From NCBI GenBank assembly GCA_023443025.1, contig JAEZWM010000033.1, positions 1 to 64,000 on the forward strand: a stretch of DNA of 64,000 nucleotides, given 5' to 3'. The position numbers and the translations under genes are program-made. This DNA is from Bacillota bacterium. GTDB taxonomy: Bacteria > Bacillota > Clostridia > Tissierellales > Peptoniphilaceae. Each line of letters opens with the position of its first letter. The first letter of the stretch is position 1. Shown here piece by piece: positions 20,349 through 28,007 of this stretch. The notes under the pieces were generated by a model, which was given only the letters and a program-made list of their open reading frames with translations, had not been told where the DNA came from and made no database searches.

Positions 20349-20906
20349 TTAAAATTCCATTAATTCTTCTTCTTTAGATTTTAAAATTTCATCTATTTGC
20401 TTATTATACGAATCAATGACTTCTTGTACTTCTGTTTCAGCAACCTTTCTATCATCTTCAGGTAGTGAATTTTCTTTCTCTAATTTTTTGATTTGATCCA
20501 TTGCATCACGTCTGAGATTTCTTATACCAACTTTAGAATCTTCAGAAATCTTTTTTGCTAACTTTGTTAAATCTTTTCTTCTTTCTTCTGTTAGCACAGG
20601 AAATGGTAATCTTATTAGCTTACCATCATTTGATGGAGTAATTCCTAGGTCAGATTTTAGTATTTCCTTTTCTATTTCTTTTATAATATTTACATCCCAA
20701 GGCTGGATAACTAACAATCTAGCTTCAGGTGCAGAAATAGATGCAACTTGTTGTATGGGAGTTGGTACTCCATAATAATCAACTGTGATCTTTTCAACTA
20801 ATGCCGGGTTAGCTCTACCAGCTCTAATTTGGCTCAATTCATCTTTAAGTGCAGCGATTGTTTTTTTCGATCTTTGTTCTAACTCTGTAATTACTGGCTT
20901 ATACAT
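20349..20906 (-). CDS. frr: ribosome recycling factor
   Basis: Splits post-termination ribosomes together with EF-G. The 185-residue length is the family norm. It has the expected long three-helix bundle, RAGRANPALVEKITVDYYG near residue 28-46, and the TEERRKDLTKLAKKISED and VGIRNLRRDA segments. ATG at 20906 with AGGAGG. It starts ten bases after pyrH in the standard rpsB-tsf-pyrH-frr order. Confidence 0.98.
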   Translation of the reverse strand: MYKPVITELEQRSKKTIAALKDELSQIRAGRANPALVEKITVDYYGVPTPIQQVASISAPEARLLVIQPWDVNIIKEIEKEILKSDLGITPSNDGKLIRLPFPVLTEERRKDLTKLAKKISEDSKVGIRNLRRDAMDQIKKLEKENSLPEDDRKVAETEVQEVIDSYNKQIDEILKSKEEELMEF

Positions 20907-20916
20907 TTGAATCCTC

Positions 20917-21624
20917 CTAACGAATTGTTGTTCCTATTTTTTCTCCATTAAATATTCTTATTAAATTCTCTGGATCATCTATTCCAAAAATAAGCAGCGG
21001 GATATTATTATCCATGCAAAGCGAAGTTGCTGTAGAGTCCATGATCCCCAAGCCTAAATTAAGTACTTCAATATAAGTTAGCTCATCAAATTTTTTAGCA
21101 GCGGGATTAATATTAGGGTCTTCATCATAAACACCATCTACGCCTTGTTTGCCAATTAATATTACATCAGCGCCTATTTCAGCAGCTCTAAGAGCTGCGG
21201 TAGTGTCGGTTGAAAAATAAGGCATGCCTGATCCTGCTCCAAATATAACTATTCTACCTTTCTCAAGATGCCTAATAGCTCTTCTTCTAATAAATGGTTC
21301 AGCAACTTGCTGCATATCTATTGCAGTTTGCACCCTTGTATCCACACCCATTTCTTCAAGTGAAGCTTGTAGTCTAAGTGCATTAATTACCGTGCCCAGC
21401 ATTCCCATGTTGTCAGAAGTACTCCTATCAATCATGGTGCTTGATTTTCCTCTCCAGTAATTACCTCCACCTACTACAATGGCAATTTGAACCCCTGTCT
21501 TGCTAATTTCAACGATTTTCGAACAAATATTATTAATTGTTACATCATCTAATCCATGGCCTTTACCACCGGATAGTGCCTCTCCACTTAACTTAAGAAT
21601 TACCCTATTATAAACACGCTCCAT
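20917..21624 (-). CDS. pyrH: uridylate kinase
   Basis: Phosphorylates UMP to UDP for pyrimidine nucleotide supply. The 235-residue protein belongs to the amino acid kinase fold: [12 protein letters not shown] near the N-terminus, [12 protein letters not shown], and GTGNPYFSTDT-like [22 protein letters not shown] at 21624 with AGGAGG. It lies between tsf and frr, after the tsf hairpin. Confidence 0.98.
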   Translation of the reverse strand: MERVYNRVILKLSGEALSGGKGHGLDDVTINNICSKIVEISKTGVQIAIVVGGGNYWRGKSSTMIDRSTSDNMGMLGTVINALRLQASLEEMGVDTRVQTAIDMQQVAEPFIRRRAIRHLEKGRIVIFGAGSGMPYFSTDTTAALRAAEIGADVILIGKQGVDGVYDEDPNINPAAKKFDELTYIEVLNLGLGIMDSTATSLCMDNNIPLLIFGIDDPENLIRIFNGEKIGTTIR

Positions 21625-21673
21625 ACGACTCCTCCTAGAGTTGTTCCATTACTATTTTATCATATTACTACAA

Positions 21674-21696
21674 TGGAGAACAACCAGTGTTCTCCA
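21674..21696 (-). terminator. hairpin after tsf
   Basis: TGGAGAAC and GTTCTCCA form an eight-pair stem with a seven-base loop in the tsf-pyrH gap. The T-tract is poor, so partial termination or mRNA 3'-end protection is more likely than a full stop. Confidence 0.55.
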
Positions 21697-21705
21697 AATT
21701 TGTAA

Positions 21706-22377
21706 TTATCCTATTTGTTTAGCAACTTCTTCAGCAAAGTTTTCTTCTCTTTTCTCTAAACCTTCGCCTACTTCGTATCTAGTGAATCTTCTGATCTTGA
21801 TATTTTCACCAATTTTGCTTATTAGTTCAGTTAAGACATCGCCAACTTTTTTGCTAGGATCTTTAATGAATGGTTGATCTAGCATACAAATATCTTCGAA
21901 GAATTTTTCCATTCTTCCCTCAACTTTTTTCTCAGCAATCATTTTAGCTTTATCTTCAGGGATTTTCTTTTCAGCTGATTCATTTATTGCTTGGTTTGTT
22001 AATACTTCTCTTTCTTTTTGTACAACTTCCTCATCTATATCTTCTCTAGATACATACTTTGGATTTGATGCTGCAACTTGCATAGCCATATCCTTAACAA
22101 ATGATTTAAAATCATCATTTTTAGCAACGAAATCTGTCTCAGTGTTAACTTCAATTAAAACTCCGATTCTTCCGCCATGAATATAAGCTTCAACTATACC
22201 TTCAGAAGCAATTCTTCCTGCTTTTTTTTCTGCACCAGCAAGTCCTTTTTCTCTTAAAAGTGCGACTGCTTTTTCAACGTCTCCATTTGTATCTACAAGC
22301 GCATTTTTACAGTCCATCATTCCTGCACCTGTTTTTTCTCTAAGTTCTTTTACATCTGCCATTGTATATGCTGCCAT
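21706..22377 (-). CDS. tsf: elongation factor Ts, short form
   Basis: Guanine nucleotide exchange factor for EF-Tu. The N-terminal UBA domain has VKELREKTGAGMMDCKNAL, followed by the core with IHGGRIGVLIEVNTETDFVAKND. At 223 residues it is much shorter than the roughly 290-residue Bacillus or E. coli forms. One of the two repeated core subdomains looks reduced, as in other short EF-Ts proteins. ATG at 22377 with GAGGAGG. It follows rpsB as expected, with a possible attenuating hairpin between. Confidence 0.96.
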   Translation of the reverse strand: MAAYTMADVKELREKTGAGMMDCKNALVDTNGDVEKAVALLREKGLAGAEKKAGRIASEGIVEAYIHGGRIGVLIEVNTETDFVAKNDDFKSFVKDMAMQVAASNPKYVSREDIDEEVVQKEREVLTNQAINESAEKKIPEDKAKMIAEKKVEGRMEKFFEDICMLDQPFIKDPSKKVGDVLTELISKIGENIKIRRFTRYEVGEGLEKREENFAEEVAKQIG

Positions 22378-22400
22378 AATATTCTCCTCCTCATATAAAT

Positions 22401-22441
22401 AAAGGTAAGAGTAAAGAACATCTCTTTAAACCCTTACCCTT
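22401..22441 (-). terminator. possible rpsB-tsf attenuator hairpin
   Basis: GGTAAG (22404-22409) can pair with CTTACC (22433-22438), with flanking A/T pairs and a small inner AAAGA/TCTTT stem. On the minus strand it is followed by CTTTATTTAT. It lies between rpsB and tsf and could lower tsf transcription relative to rpsB. Confidence 0.35.
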
Positions 22442-22447
22442 TTTGTT

Positions 22448-23239
22448 TTATTCCTCTTCAGATTCTTCGTTATCTTCTTCAGAATTTTCTTCTACTTCTT
22501 CAGTAACTTCATCTATTTCTTCGTATTCTTCAGCCTCTTCAGCTTCCTCGTACTGTTCTCCTTGTTTTCCTTCGATGATAGCATTTGCAATAGTACCTGT
22601 TAATAGCTTAACAGCTCTAATAGCATCGTCATTTCCAGGAATTGGGTAATCCACTTCATCTGGATCACAGTTTGTATCAACAATACTAATAACAGGGATG
22701 CCAAGTATTCTAGCTTCATTTACTGCAATCTTTTCTTTTTTAGGGTCTACAACGAACATTAAATCAGGAAGACCATTCATCTCTTTAATTCCTCCTAGGA
22801 ATTTTTCAAGTCTATCCCTTTCGTGTAGTAATTGCATAACTTCTTTTTTTGGAAGAACTTCAAAAACACCTTCTTCTTCCATTTTTTCAAGCTCATGAAG
22901 TCTGTCAATTCTTTTCTTAATAGTGTGGTAGTTAGTTAGCATACCACCAAGCCATCTTTGGCTTACATAGTGTTGACCACTTCTTTTAGCTTCATTTTCA
23001 ATAGCTTCTTGAGCTTGCTTCTTAGTTCCTACAAAAAGCACTGTTCCACCATTTTCAGAAACTTCTTTTGCAACTGCATAAGCTTCTTCCATTTTTTTAA
23101 CTGTTTTTTGAAGATCAATGATATAGATACCATTTCTCTCAGTAAAGATGAACTTCGCCATCTTTGGATTCCATCTTCTAGTTTGATGTCCAAAATGAAC
23201 ACCGGCCTCTAGTAGGCTCTTCATTGTGATTACTGACAT
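22448..23239 (-). CDS. rpsB: 30S ribosomal protein S2 with acidic tail
   Basis: Small-subunit protein contacting S1-like factors and 16S rRNA. Residues 1 to about 225 match standard S2: [45 protein letters not shown] and the late [15 protein letters not shown]. The last roughly 38 residues are an extra, almost purely Glu/Asp/Ser/Tyr tail, giving 263 residues in total. ATG at 23239 with GGAGGT. A strong promoter and a structured leader of about 90 bases precede it, so rpsB starts a new transcript within the larger cluster. Confidence 0.97.
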   Translation of the reverse strand: MSVITMKSLLEAGVHFGHQTRRWNPKMAKFIFTERNGIYIIDLQKTVKKMEEAYAVAKEVSENGGTVLFVGTKKQAQEAIENEAKRSGQHYVSQRWLGGMLTNYHTIKKRIDRLHELEKMEEEGVFEVLPKKEVMQLLHERDRLEKFLGGIKEMNGLPDLMFVVDPKKEKIAVNEARILGIPVISIVDTNCDPDEVDYPIPGNDDAIRAVKLLTGTIANAIIEGKQGEQYEEAEEAEEYEEIDEVTEEVEENSEEDNEESEEE

Positions 23240-23332
23240 ATTGCACCTCCGCGTTTTTTTCCTCCGTCTCCGTCACGCTTCATTGAAACCCATAGGCAAC
23301 CTCAAATCCGTCAAGAGACGTGTGTATTCACC
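23240..23332 (-). promoter_or_regulatory. rpsB 5' leader RNA, candidate S2 autoregulatory structure
   Basis: About 92 untranslated bases separate the predicted transcription start from the rpsB ATG. CGTCTC (on the plus strand GAGACG at 23315-23320) can pair with GAGACG (plus-strand CGTCTC at 23265-23270), closing a domain of about 45 bases that ends just before the purine-rich ribosome site. Closing stems near the ribosome site are typical of ribosomal-protein leader RNAs. Binding by S2 is an inference. Confidence 0.5.
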
Positions 23333-23338
23333 TTGAAT

Positions 23339-23367
23339 ATTATACCATATTCATTTTCCAACTTCAA
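23339..23367 (-). promoter_or_regulatory. SigA-type promoter for rpsB-tsf
   Basis: TTGAAG (23362-23367) and TATAAT (23339-23344) are 17 bases apart, and TGG directly before TATAAT makes an extended -10. It sits in the 142-base trmD-rpsB gap. Confidence 0.8.
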
Positions 23368-23381
23368 ATAATAATTGATAA

Positions 23382-24065
23382 TTACTTTTCTTTAAACTTT
23401 TCGTATAAGTCAGGTCTTTTCAATTTTGTGTTTTCTAATGAGCTTTTATTTCTCCACTCATTGATTAATTTATGATTACCGCTAAGTAGTACTTCAGGAA
23501 CTATATGACCATTAAATTCTCTAGGTCTTGTATACACAGAATATTTTAATAATCCATTGTATAAAGAATCCTCAGTCAAGCTATCTTCATTGCCAATTAC
23601 TCCTGGTATAAACCTTGATACTGAATCAATCAATACCATTGCAGGAAGCTCACCACCGGTTAAAACATAGTCGCCAATAGAAACTTCATAATCGATATAA
23701 TTATCAATTACTCTTTGGTCAACGCCTTCATAATGACCACATAGAAGTATTAAGTGTTCATACTCAGCAAACTCTTCTACAAGTTCTTGATTTAGAACTT
23801 TCCCCTGTGGTGATAAAAACACTACCTTAGAATCCTCAGTACTCAAATCGGTAATTGCATCGTAAATAGGCTGAGCCGTCATAAGCATCCCAGGCCCACC
23901 ACCATAAATTTCATCATCAACCTTTTTATGCTTATCTTTAGAATAATCCCTTAGATCCACAGAGTTTATTTCTATGACTGAGTTTTCTATAGCTTTTCCA
24001 ATCAACCCATATTCATAAAGACAATTAAAAAACGATGGAAAAATAGTAATAATATCAAATTTCAT
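23382..24065 (-). CDS. trmD: tRNA (guanine(37)-N1)-methyltransferase
   Basis: Methylates G37 next to the anticodon to prevent frameshifting, using S-adenosylmethionine. The 227-residue protein shows the knotted SPOUT domain: FDIITIFPSFF at the start, YGGGPGMLM, LCGHYEGVDQRV, and EVSIGDYVLTGGELPAMV. The last part is the trefoil-knot cofactor site. The ATG at 24065 lies inside the end of rimM, so the two are coupled. rplS, which usually follows trmD, is absent here; rpsB comes next. Confidence 0.97.
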   Translation of the reverse strand: MKFDIITIFPSFFNCLYEYGLIGKAIENSVIEINSVDLRDYSKDKHKKVDDEIYGGGPGMLMTAQPIYDAITDLSTEDSKVVFLSPQGKVLNQELVEEFAEYEHLILLCGHYEGVDQRVIDNYIDYEVSIGDYVLTGGELPAMVLIDSVSRFIPGVIGNEDSLTEDSLYNGLLKYSVYTRPREFNGHIVPEVLLSGNHKLINEWRNKSSLENTKLKRPDLYEKFKEK

Positions 24066-24558
24066 TTATCATACCTTCTATCGTTTTTATATTTACTCTA
24101 TTTTCATTTACATCAATATTTAGTATGAATTCTTTTACTGCAGGAAGAAAAAACTGTTTACCTTTTTTCGTCTCAACAATGTAGATGTCATTTGCTGGAT
24201 TCTCAATGATATCTATAATTTTCCCAACAAGTAAATCATCCTCGAATACTTCTAGCCCAATTATATCGTGATGGAAGTATTCATCCTCTTCCAGTTCATA
24301 TAAATTTTCTGATGCAACATATAGATATTCGCCTTTATATTTTTCAATTTGATTAATATTATCAAACTCATTAAACTTAAGAATAAGAATTCTCTTGTCT
24401 TGTCTGAAGCTCTTTATAGTAACAATCTGATTATCACCAATAATAAATTCAACAGGTTCAGAAAATCTTTGAACATTTGAAGTTATAGGAAAGAGCTTTA
24501 CCTCTCCCCTAATTCCAAATGTACCTATAATCTGACCAACTTTTATTAATTCACTCAT
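24055..24558 (-). CDS. rimM: 16S rRNA processing protein RimM
   Basis: Chaperones maturation of the 3' major (head) domain of 16S rRNA, together with S19. The 167-residue protein has the N-terminal RimM barrel (VGQIIGTFGIRGEVKLFP) and a C-terminal PRC-like barrel (YFHHDIIGLEVFEDDLLVGKI, FFLPAVKEFI). The ATG overlaps the khpA stop by one base (TAATG). The start of trmD overlaps its 3' end by 11 bases. Confidence 0.95.
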   Translation of the reverse strand: MSELIKVGQIIGTFGIRGEVKLFPITSNVQRFSEPVEFIIGDNQIVTIKSFRQDKRILILKFNEFDNINQIEKYKGEYLYVASENLYELEEDEYFHHDIIGLEVFEDDLLVGKIIDIIENPANDIYIVETKKGKQFFLPAVKEFILNIDVNENRVNIKTIEGMINEI

Positions 24559-24788
24559 TAGTCTACTATATCTACGTGTACTTGCAGATCTTGCTTAATT
24601 CCTGCAGCTTTTGCTACAGTTCTTATTGCCTTAGCAATTCTACCTTGTTTTCCAATTATTTTTCCCATATCTGATGGATCAACATTAATCCTAATAGTCA
24701 AAATATTACCTTCTAAACTATCTTCTACTATAACTTTTTCAGGATTGTCAACTAGTTGTTTTGCTATATTAAAAATTAAATCTTTCAT
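24558..24788 (-). CDS. khpA: KhpA family KH-domain RNA-binding protein
   Basis: A 76-residue single KH domain with the RNA-binding loop MGKIIGKQGRIAKAIRTV. In Firmicutes this protein pairs with KhpB/Jag to bind many RNAs and affects cell size and division. It lies between rpsP and rimM, the standard position (ylqC). It reaches rimM with a one-base overlap. The partner khpB is not in this window. Confidence 0.93.
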   Translation of the reverse strand: MKDLIFNIAKQLVDNPEKVIVEDSLEGNILTIRINVDPSDMGKIIGKQGRIAKAIRTVAKAAGIKQDLQVHVDIVD

Positions 24789-24815
24789 TCTTGCCTCCTG
24801 AATAAAATAGTAATC

Positions 24816-25160
24816 TTACTCCTCTACTACTTCTTCTTCCTTGGATTCTGTCTCCTCTACAGCTTCATTTTTAACTTCTTCTTCAGCTACAGATACCGGT
24901 TCTTCATTTGTTTTTGCTTCATAAACACCATTGTTTTTGAATAGTCTGTTTACTGTGTCTGTTGGTTTAGCACCTACAGAAATCCAGTAATTAACTCTCT
25001 CTGCATCTACTTTTACAGTTTTCGGTTCAGTTAGTGGATTATAATATCCTATTTCTTCAATAAATCTTCCATCTCTTGGTGCTCTAGAGTCTGCTACAAC
25101 AAATCTATAAAAAGGTCTCTTTTTTGCACCCATTCTTTTAAGTCTAATTTTTACTGCCAT
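24816..25160 (-). CDS. rpsP: 30S ribosomal protein S16 with acidic tail
   Basis: Small-subunit assembly protein. Residues 1 to about 85 are standard S16: [35 protein letters not shown], and [12 protein letters not shown]. The last roughly 30 residues form a Glu/Val-rich acidic extension not found in minimal S16, giving 114 residues. ATG at 25160 with AGGAGG. It lies between ffh and khpA. Confidence 0.97.
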   Translation of the reverse strand: MAVKIRLKRMGAKKRPFYRFVVADSRAPRDGRFIEEIGYYNPLTEPKTVKVDAERVNYWISVGAKPTDTVNRLFKNNGVYEAKTNEEPVSVAEEEVKNEAVEETESKEEEVVEE

Positions 25161-25185
25161 GTGTTTTCCTCCTAATTTGTTTTAT

Positions 25186-26526
25186 TTATTTAAAAAAAGG
25201 TAAATTAAATTTGCCTCTCTTTTTCATTGATTTTTCCATTCCTGTAAATCTTTTCATCATTTTTTTTGTCTCTTTGAATTGCTTTAATAATCTGTTAAGA
25301 TCAACGGTTGTTACTCCTGCACCTTCAGCAATTCTCTTCTTGCGACTATTGTCAATTATCTCTGGTTTTTCTCTTTCTTCCATGGTCATGGACTGAATCA
25401 TTGCTTCAATTCTTTTAATATCTTTCTCATCAATACTTAAGCCTTTTAACTGCTTAGAATTAAAGCCTGGGACCATTGCCAATATGTCTTCTAGTGGCCC
25501 CATGTTCCTCATTTGATCGAGTTGTTCTAAATAATCGTTAAAAGAATATGTTTGTGATCGTATCTTTTCTTCTAGTTCTTTAGCATTTTTTTCGTCTATT
25601 GCAGATTGAGCTCTTTCAATTAGAGTAAGAACATCTCCCATGCCTAGAATTCTAGATGCCATTCTGTCCGGGTAGAATGGTTCGATGTTTTCGAGCTTTT
25701 CACCAACTCCAATAAATTTTATTGGTTTATTAGTAACCTGTCTGATAGATAATGCCGCACCACCTCTTGCATCACCATCTAGTTTCGTCAATATTACCCC
25801 GGTAATCTCTAACTCATTATTGAAATTTTCTGCAACATTTACAGCATCTTGACCTGTCATAGCATCAACTACAAGTAGTATGTCGTCAGGATTAGTTGCA
25901 TCTTTTATAGCTACAAGTTCATCCATGAGCTCGTTGTCTATATGAAGTCTACCAGCAGTATCTATGATAACCACGTCATTGCCTTCATTTTTTGCTTGTT
26001 TAAGTCCAGCTTTTGCAATATCTACTGGATTTACTTTATCTCCCATAGAAAATACAGGAACTCCAACTTGACCCCCGACAACTTCTAATTGCTTTATAGC
26101 AGCCGGTCTATATATATCGCAAGCTATTAAAAGAGGTCTTTTATTCTGCTTTTTTAAATGAAGTGCTAGTTTTCCGGCATGTGTTGTTTTACCTGCTCCT
26201 TGAAGACCACAGAGTAATATTATAGATGGAGGTGATGAAGATAGATTTAATTTTTCCTCTTTTTCACCCATAAGCTTAGTAAGCTCATCATTTACGATTT
26301 TTATTACCATCTGACCAGGAGTTAAGCTTTCCATTACTTCGTTACCTATAGCTCTCTCCTTAATGGACTTAATAAAATCTTTTACAACCTTGTAGTTGAC
26401 ATCGGCTTCTAAAAGTGCCATTCTAATCTCTCTGAGAGCTAATTCAACGTCTTTTTCTGAAAGTTTGCCCTTTCCTTTTAAGCCGCTGAAAATATCTTGT
26501 AATTTCTCGGCTAAACTTTCAAACAT
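25186..26526 (-). CDS. ffh: signal recognition particle protein Ffh
   Basis: GTPase that binds SRP RNA and signal peptides and delivers ribosomes to the membrane via FtsY. The protein has a helical N domain, a G domain (LCGLQGAGKTTHAGKLA, DTAGRLHIDNEL, TKLDGDARGGAAL) and a C-terminal M domain rich in methionine with RKKRIAEGAGV. A GTG at 26535 could extend the frame by three codons. However, it lies within the GGAGGTG ribosome site, so the ATG eight bases downstream (26526; 446 residues) is preferred. It follows ylxM. Confidence 0.97.
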   Translation of the reverse strand: MFESLAEKLQDIFSGLKGKGKLSEKDVELALREIRMALLEADVNYKVVKDFIKSIKERAIGNEVMESLTPGQMVIKIVNDELTKLMGEKEEKLNLSSSPPSIILLCGLQGAGKTTHAGKLALHLKKQNKRPLLIACDIYRPAAIKQLEVVGGQVGVPVFSMGDKVNPVDIAKAGLKQAKNEGNDVVIIDTAGRLHIDNELMDELVAIKDATNPDDILLVVDAMTGQDAVNVAENFNNELEITGVILTKLDGDARGGAALSIRQVTNKPIKFIGVGEKLENIEPFYPDRMASRILGMGDVLTLIERAQSAIDEKNAKELEEKIRSQTYSFNDYLEQLDQMRNMGPLEDILAMVPGFNSKQLKGLSIDEKDIKRIEAMIQSMTMEEREKPEIIDNSRKKRIAEGAGVTTVDLNRLLKQFKETKKMMKRFTGMEKSMKKRGKFNLPFFK

Positions 26527-26545
26527 AATATACACCTCCTGTATA

Positions 26546-26905
26546 TTAGATAATTTTACTAATTATTGTATTCAATTTATCGTGAATAATCTCTACTTTT
26601 TCTATACATTCACTATTCCCAATTATATCATAAAGATTGGTAAAATCTTCATTAAGTAATTCTAGTTTTTTTCTTAACTCAATATTTCTATTAATCATAT
26701 TTAGTTCATTTTCGATTTCATAAAGTTTTTTCTCGGATCTTCTAATCAAATCAGAAACAGCTTGTTTTGTTATATTCTGATTTTTAGCAATTTCAATCAA
26801 TGATAAATCGTCGTAATAATAAGAAGTCATTGCTATGTATTGCTTATCACTTAGAAGTTTACCATAATAATCAAGTAATAACACCACTTGAAGTCTATCA
26901 TCCAT
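26546..26905 (-). CDS. ylxM: YlxM family helix-turn-helix protein
   Basis: Small putative DNA-binding protein encoded with ffh in many Firmicutes. It shows a sigma-70 region-4-like helix-turn-helix: LSDKQYIAMTSYYYDDLSL, IAKNQNITKQAVSDLIRRSEKKL. The long C-terminal helix is likely a coiled coil. In streptococci the family has been linked to the SRP pathway. A GTG at 26914 falls inside the GAGGTG ribosome site, so I prefer the ATG at 26905 (119 residues). It starts the ylxM-ffh transcript from a promoter embedded in the ftsY terminator. Confidence 0.88.
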   Translation of the reverse strand: MDDRLQVVLLLDYYGKLLSDKQYIAMTSYYYDDLSLIEIAKNQNITKQAVSDLIRRSEKKLYEIENELNMINRNIELRKKLELLNEDFTNLYDIIGNSECIEKVEIIHDKLNTIISKII

Positions 26906-26930
26906 ATTTTTCACCTCTATTGGTCAACAA

Positions 26931-26983
26931 AAAAACTTGACTGTAATATCTTAATCCCTTTTAAGACATTTGTCAAGTTTTTT
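26931..26983 (-). terminator. intrinsic terminator after ftsY
   Basis: ACTTGAC (26935-26941) pairs with GTCAAGT (26972-26978). Flanking A/T runs extend the stem and a second inner CTTAA/TTTAAG-type pairing shortens the loop. On the minus strand it ends in a long T-run. The same bases hold the ylxM promoter. Confidence 0.75.
26948..26976 (-). promoter_or_regulatory. promoter for ylxM-ffh, inside the ftsY terminator
   Basis: TTGACA (26971-26976) and TAAGAT (26948-26953) are 17 bases apart, about 43 bases before the ylxM ATG. The -35 is a perfect match and lies in the left arm of the terminator stem. Confidence 0.6.
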
Positions 26984-26987
26984 ATAA

Positions 26988-27998
26988 TTATGAAATTATA
27001 GAATCTACAAAGTCATCGATATTGAATTCTTTTAAATCTTCAACACCTTCTCCAAGACCTATATATTTAACAGGTATGTTCATCTCATTTTGTATTCTAA
27101 CAACAACTCCACCTTTTGCGGTACCATCCATTTTTGTTAGTATTATACCTGAAATATCAGCAACTTCATTAAACTCTTTAGCCTGAGACATGGCGTTTTG
27201 ACCTGTAGTGGCATCGAGTACTAAAAGTGTTTCGGACCTGGCTTCAGGATATTCTCTTTCAATTACTCTATGAATCTTATTTAGTTCATTCATTAGATTC
27301 TTTTTATTGTGAAGCCTTCCTGCAGTATCACAGATTACTATATCTGAACCTCTTGATTTTGCAGCTGCTATTGCATCAAAAATTACAGCTGCAGGGTCTG
27401 CCCCTTCACTATGCGCTATCATTTCTACTCCAACTCTACCAGACCATTCTCCTAACTGATCAATAGCTGCTGCTCTAAAAGTATCTGCAGCCGCCAATAA
27501 AAGCTTCTTGTTTTTATCTTTATATTTCTTTGCCAATTTGCCAATAGTAGTTGTCTTACCAACTCCATTCACTCCAATTACAAGCATTATCAATGGAGTA
27601 TTATCTATATCAACTCTACTATCTAGATTTCCCTCATTCATAATTTCTTTTAATAAAAGATTTAATTCTGATTTTATCTGATGAGGGTCAGTTATTCTTT
27701 TTTCTCTGACTACATCTTTTAATCTGTCTACAATTTCCATAGTTGTTTGACCACCTATATCTGAGAGTATAAGCGTATCTTCTAACATTTCATATAGGTC
27801 ATCGTCAATAGTAGTAAATCCTGCTAAGATACCATCAATTTTTTTTGATATATTGTCTCTGGTTTTAGATAAACCTTTTAAAAATCCAGAGAAAAAACCT
27901 ACACTTTCGTCAGACTTATCTTGATTATCTTCATTTTTATCAATACTATTCTGTAGATCTTCTGGTTCATTATTCTTTTTAAAAAAACCTTTGAACAT
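26988..27998 (-). CDS. ftsY: signal recognition particle receptor FtsY
   Basis: Membrane-associated GTPase partner of Ffh that docks SRP-ribosome complexes. The 336-residue protein has a short, highly charged N-terminal A region, a helical N domain, then the G domain with GVNGVGKTTTIGKLA, AAADTFRAAAIDQL, DTAGRLHNKKNLM and TKMDGTAKGGVV. ATG at 27998 with AGGAGGT. It starts ten bases after smc and ends in a strong terminator. Confidence 0.97.
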   Translation of the reverse strand: MFKGFFKKNNEPEDLQNSIDKNEDNQDKSDESVGFFSGFLKGLSKTRDNISKKIDGILAGFTTIDDDLYEMLEDTLILSDIGGQTTMEIVDRLKDVVREKRITDPHQIKSELNLLLKEIMNEGNLDSRVDIDNTPLIMLVIGVNGVGKTTTIGKLAKKYKDKNKKLLLAAADTFRAAAIDQLGEWSGRVGVEMIAHSEGADPAAVIFDAIAAAKSRGSDIVICDTAGRLHNKKNLMNELNKIHRVIEREYPEARSETLLVLDATTGQNAMSQAKEFNEVADISGIILTKMDGTAKGGVVVRIQNEMNIPVKYIGLGEGVEDLKEFNIDDFVDSIIS

Positions 27999-28007
27999 AA
28001 TTACCTC

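Noticed and set aside
22443..22649. Plus-strand Ser-rich 68-codon frame
   Set aside because: It is the reverse of the acidic tail of S2 (GAA/GAG codons read backwards as serine) and is not a gene.
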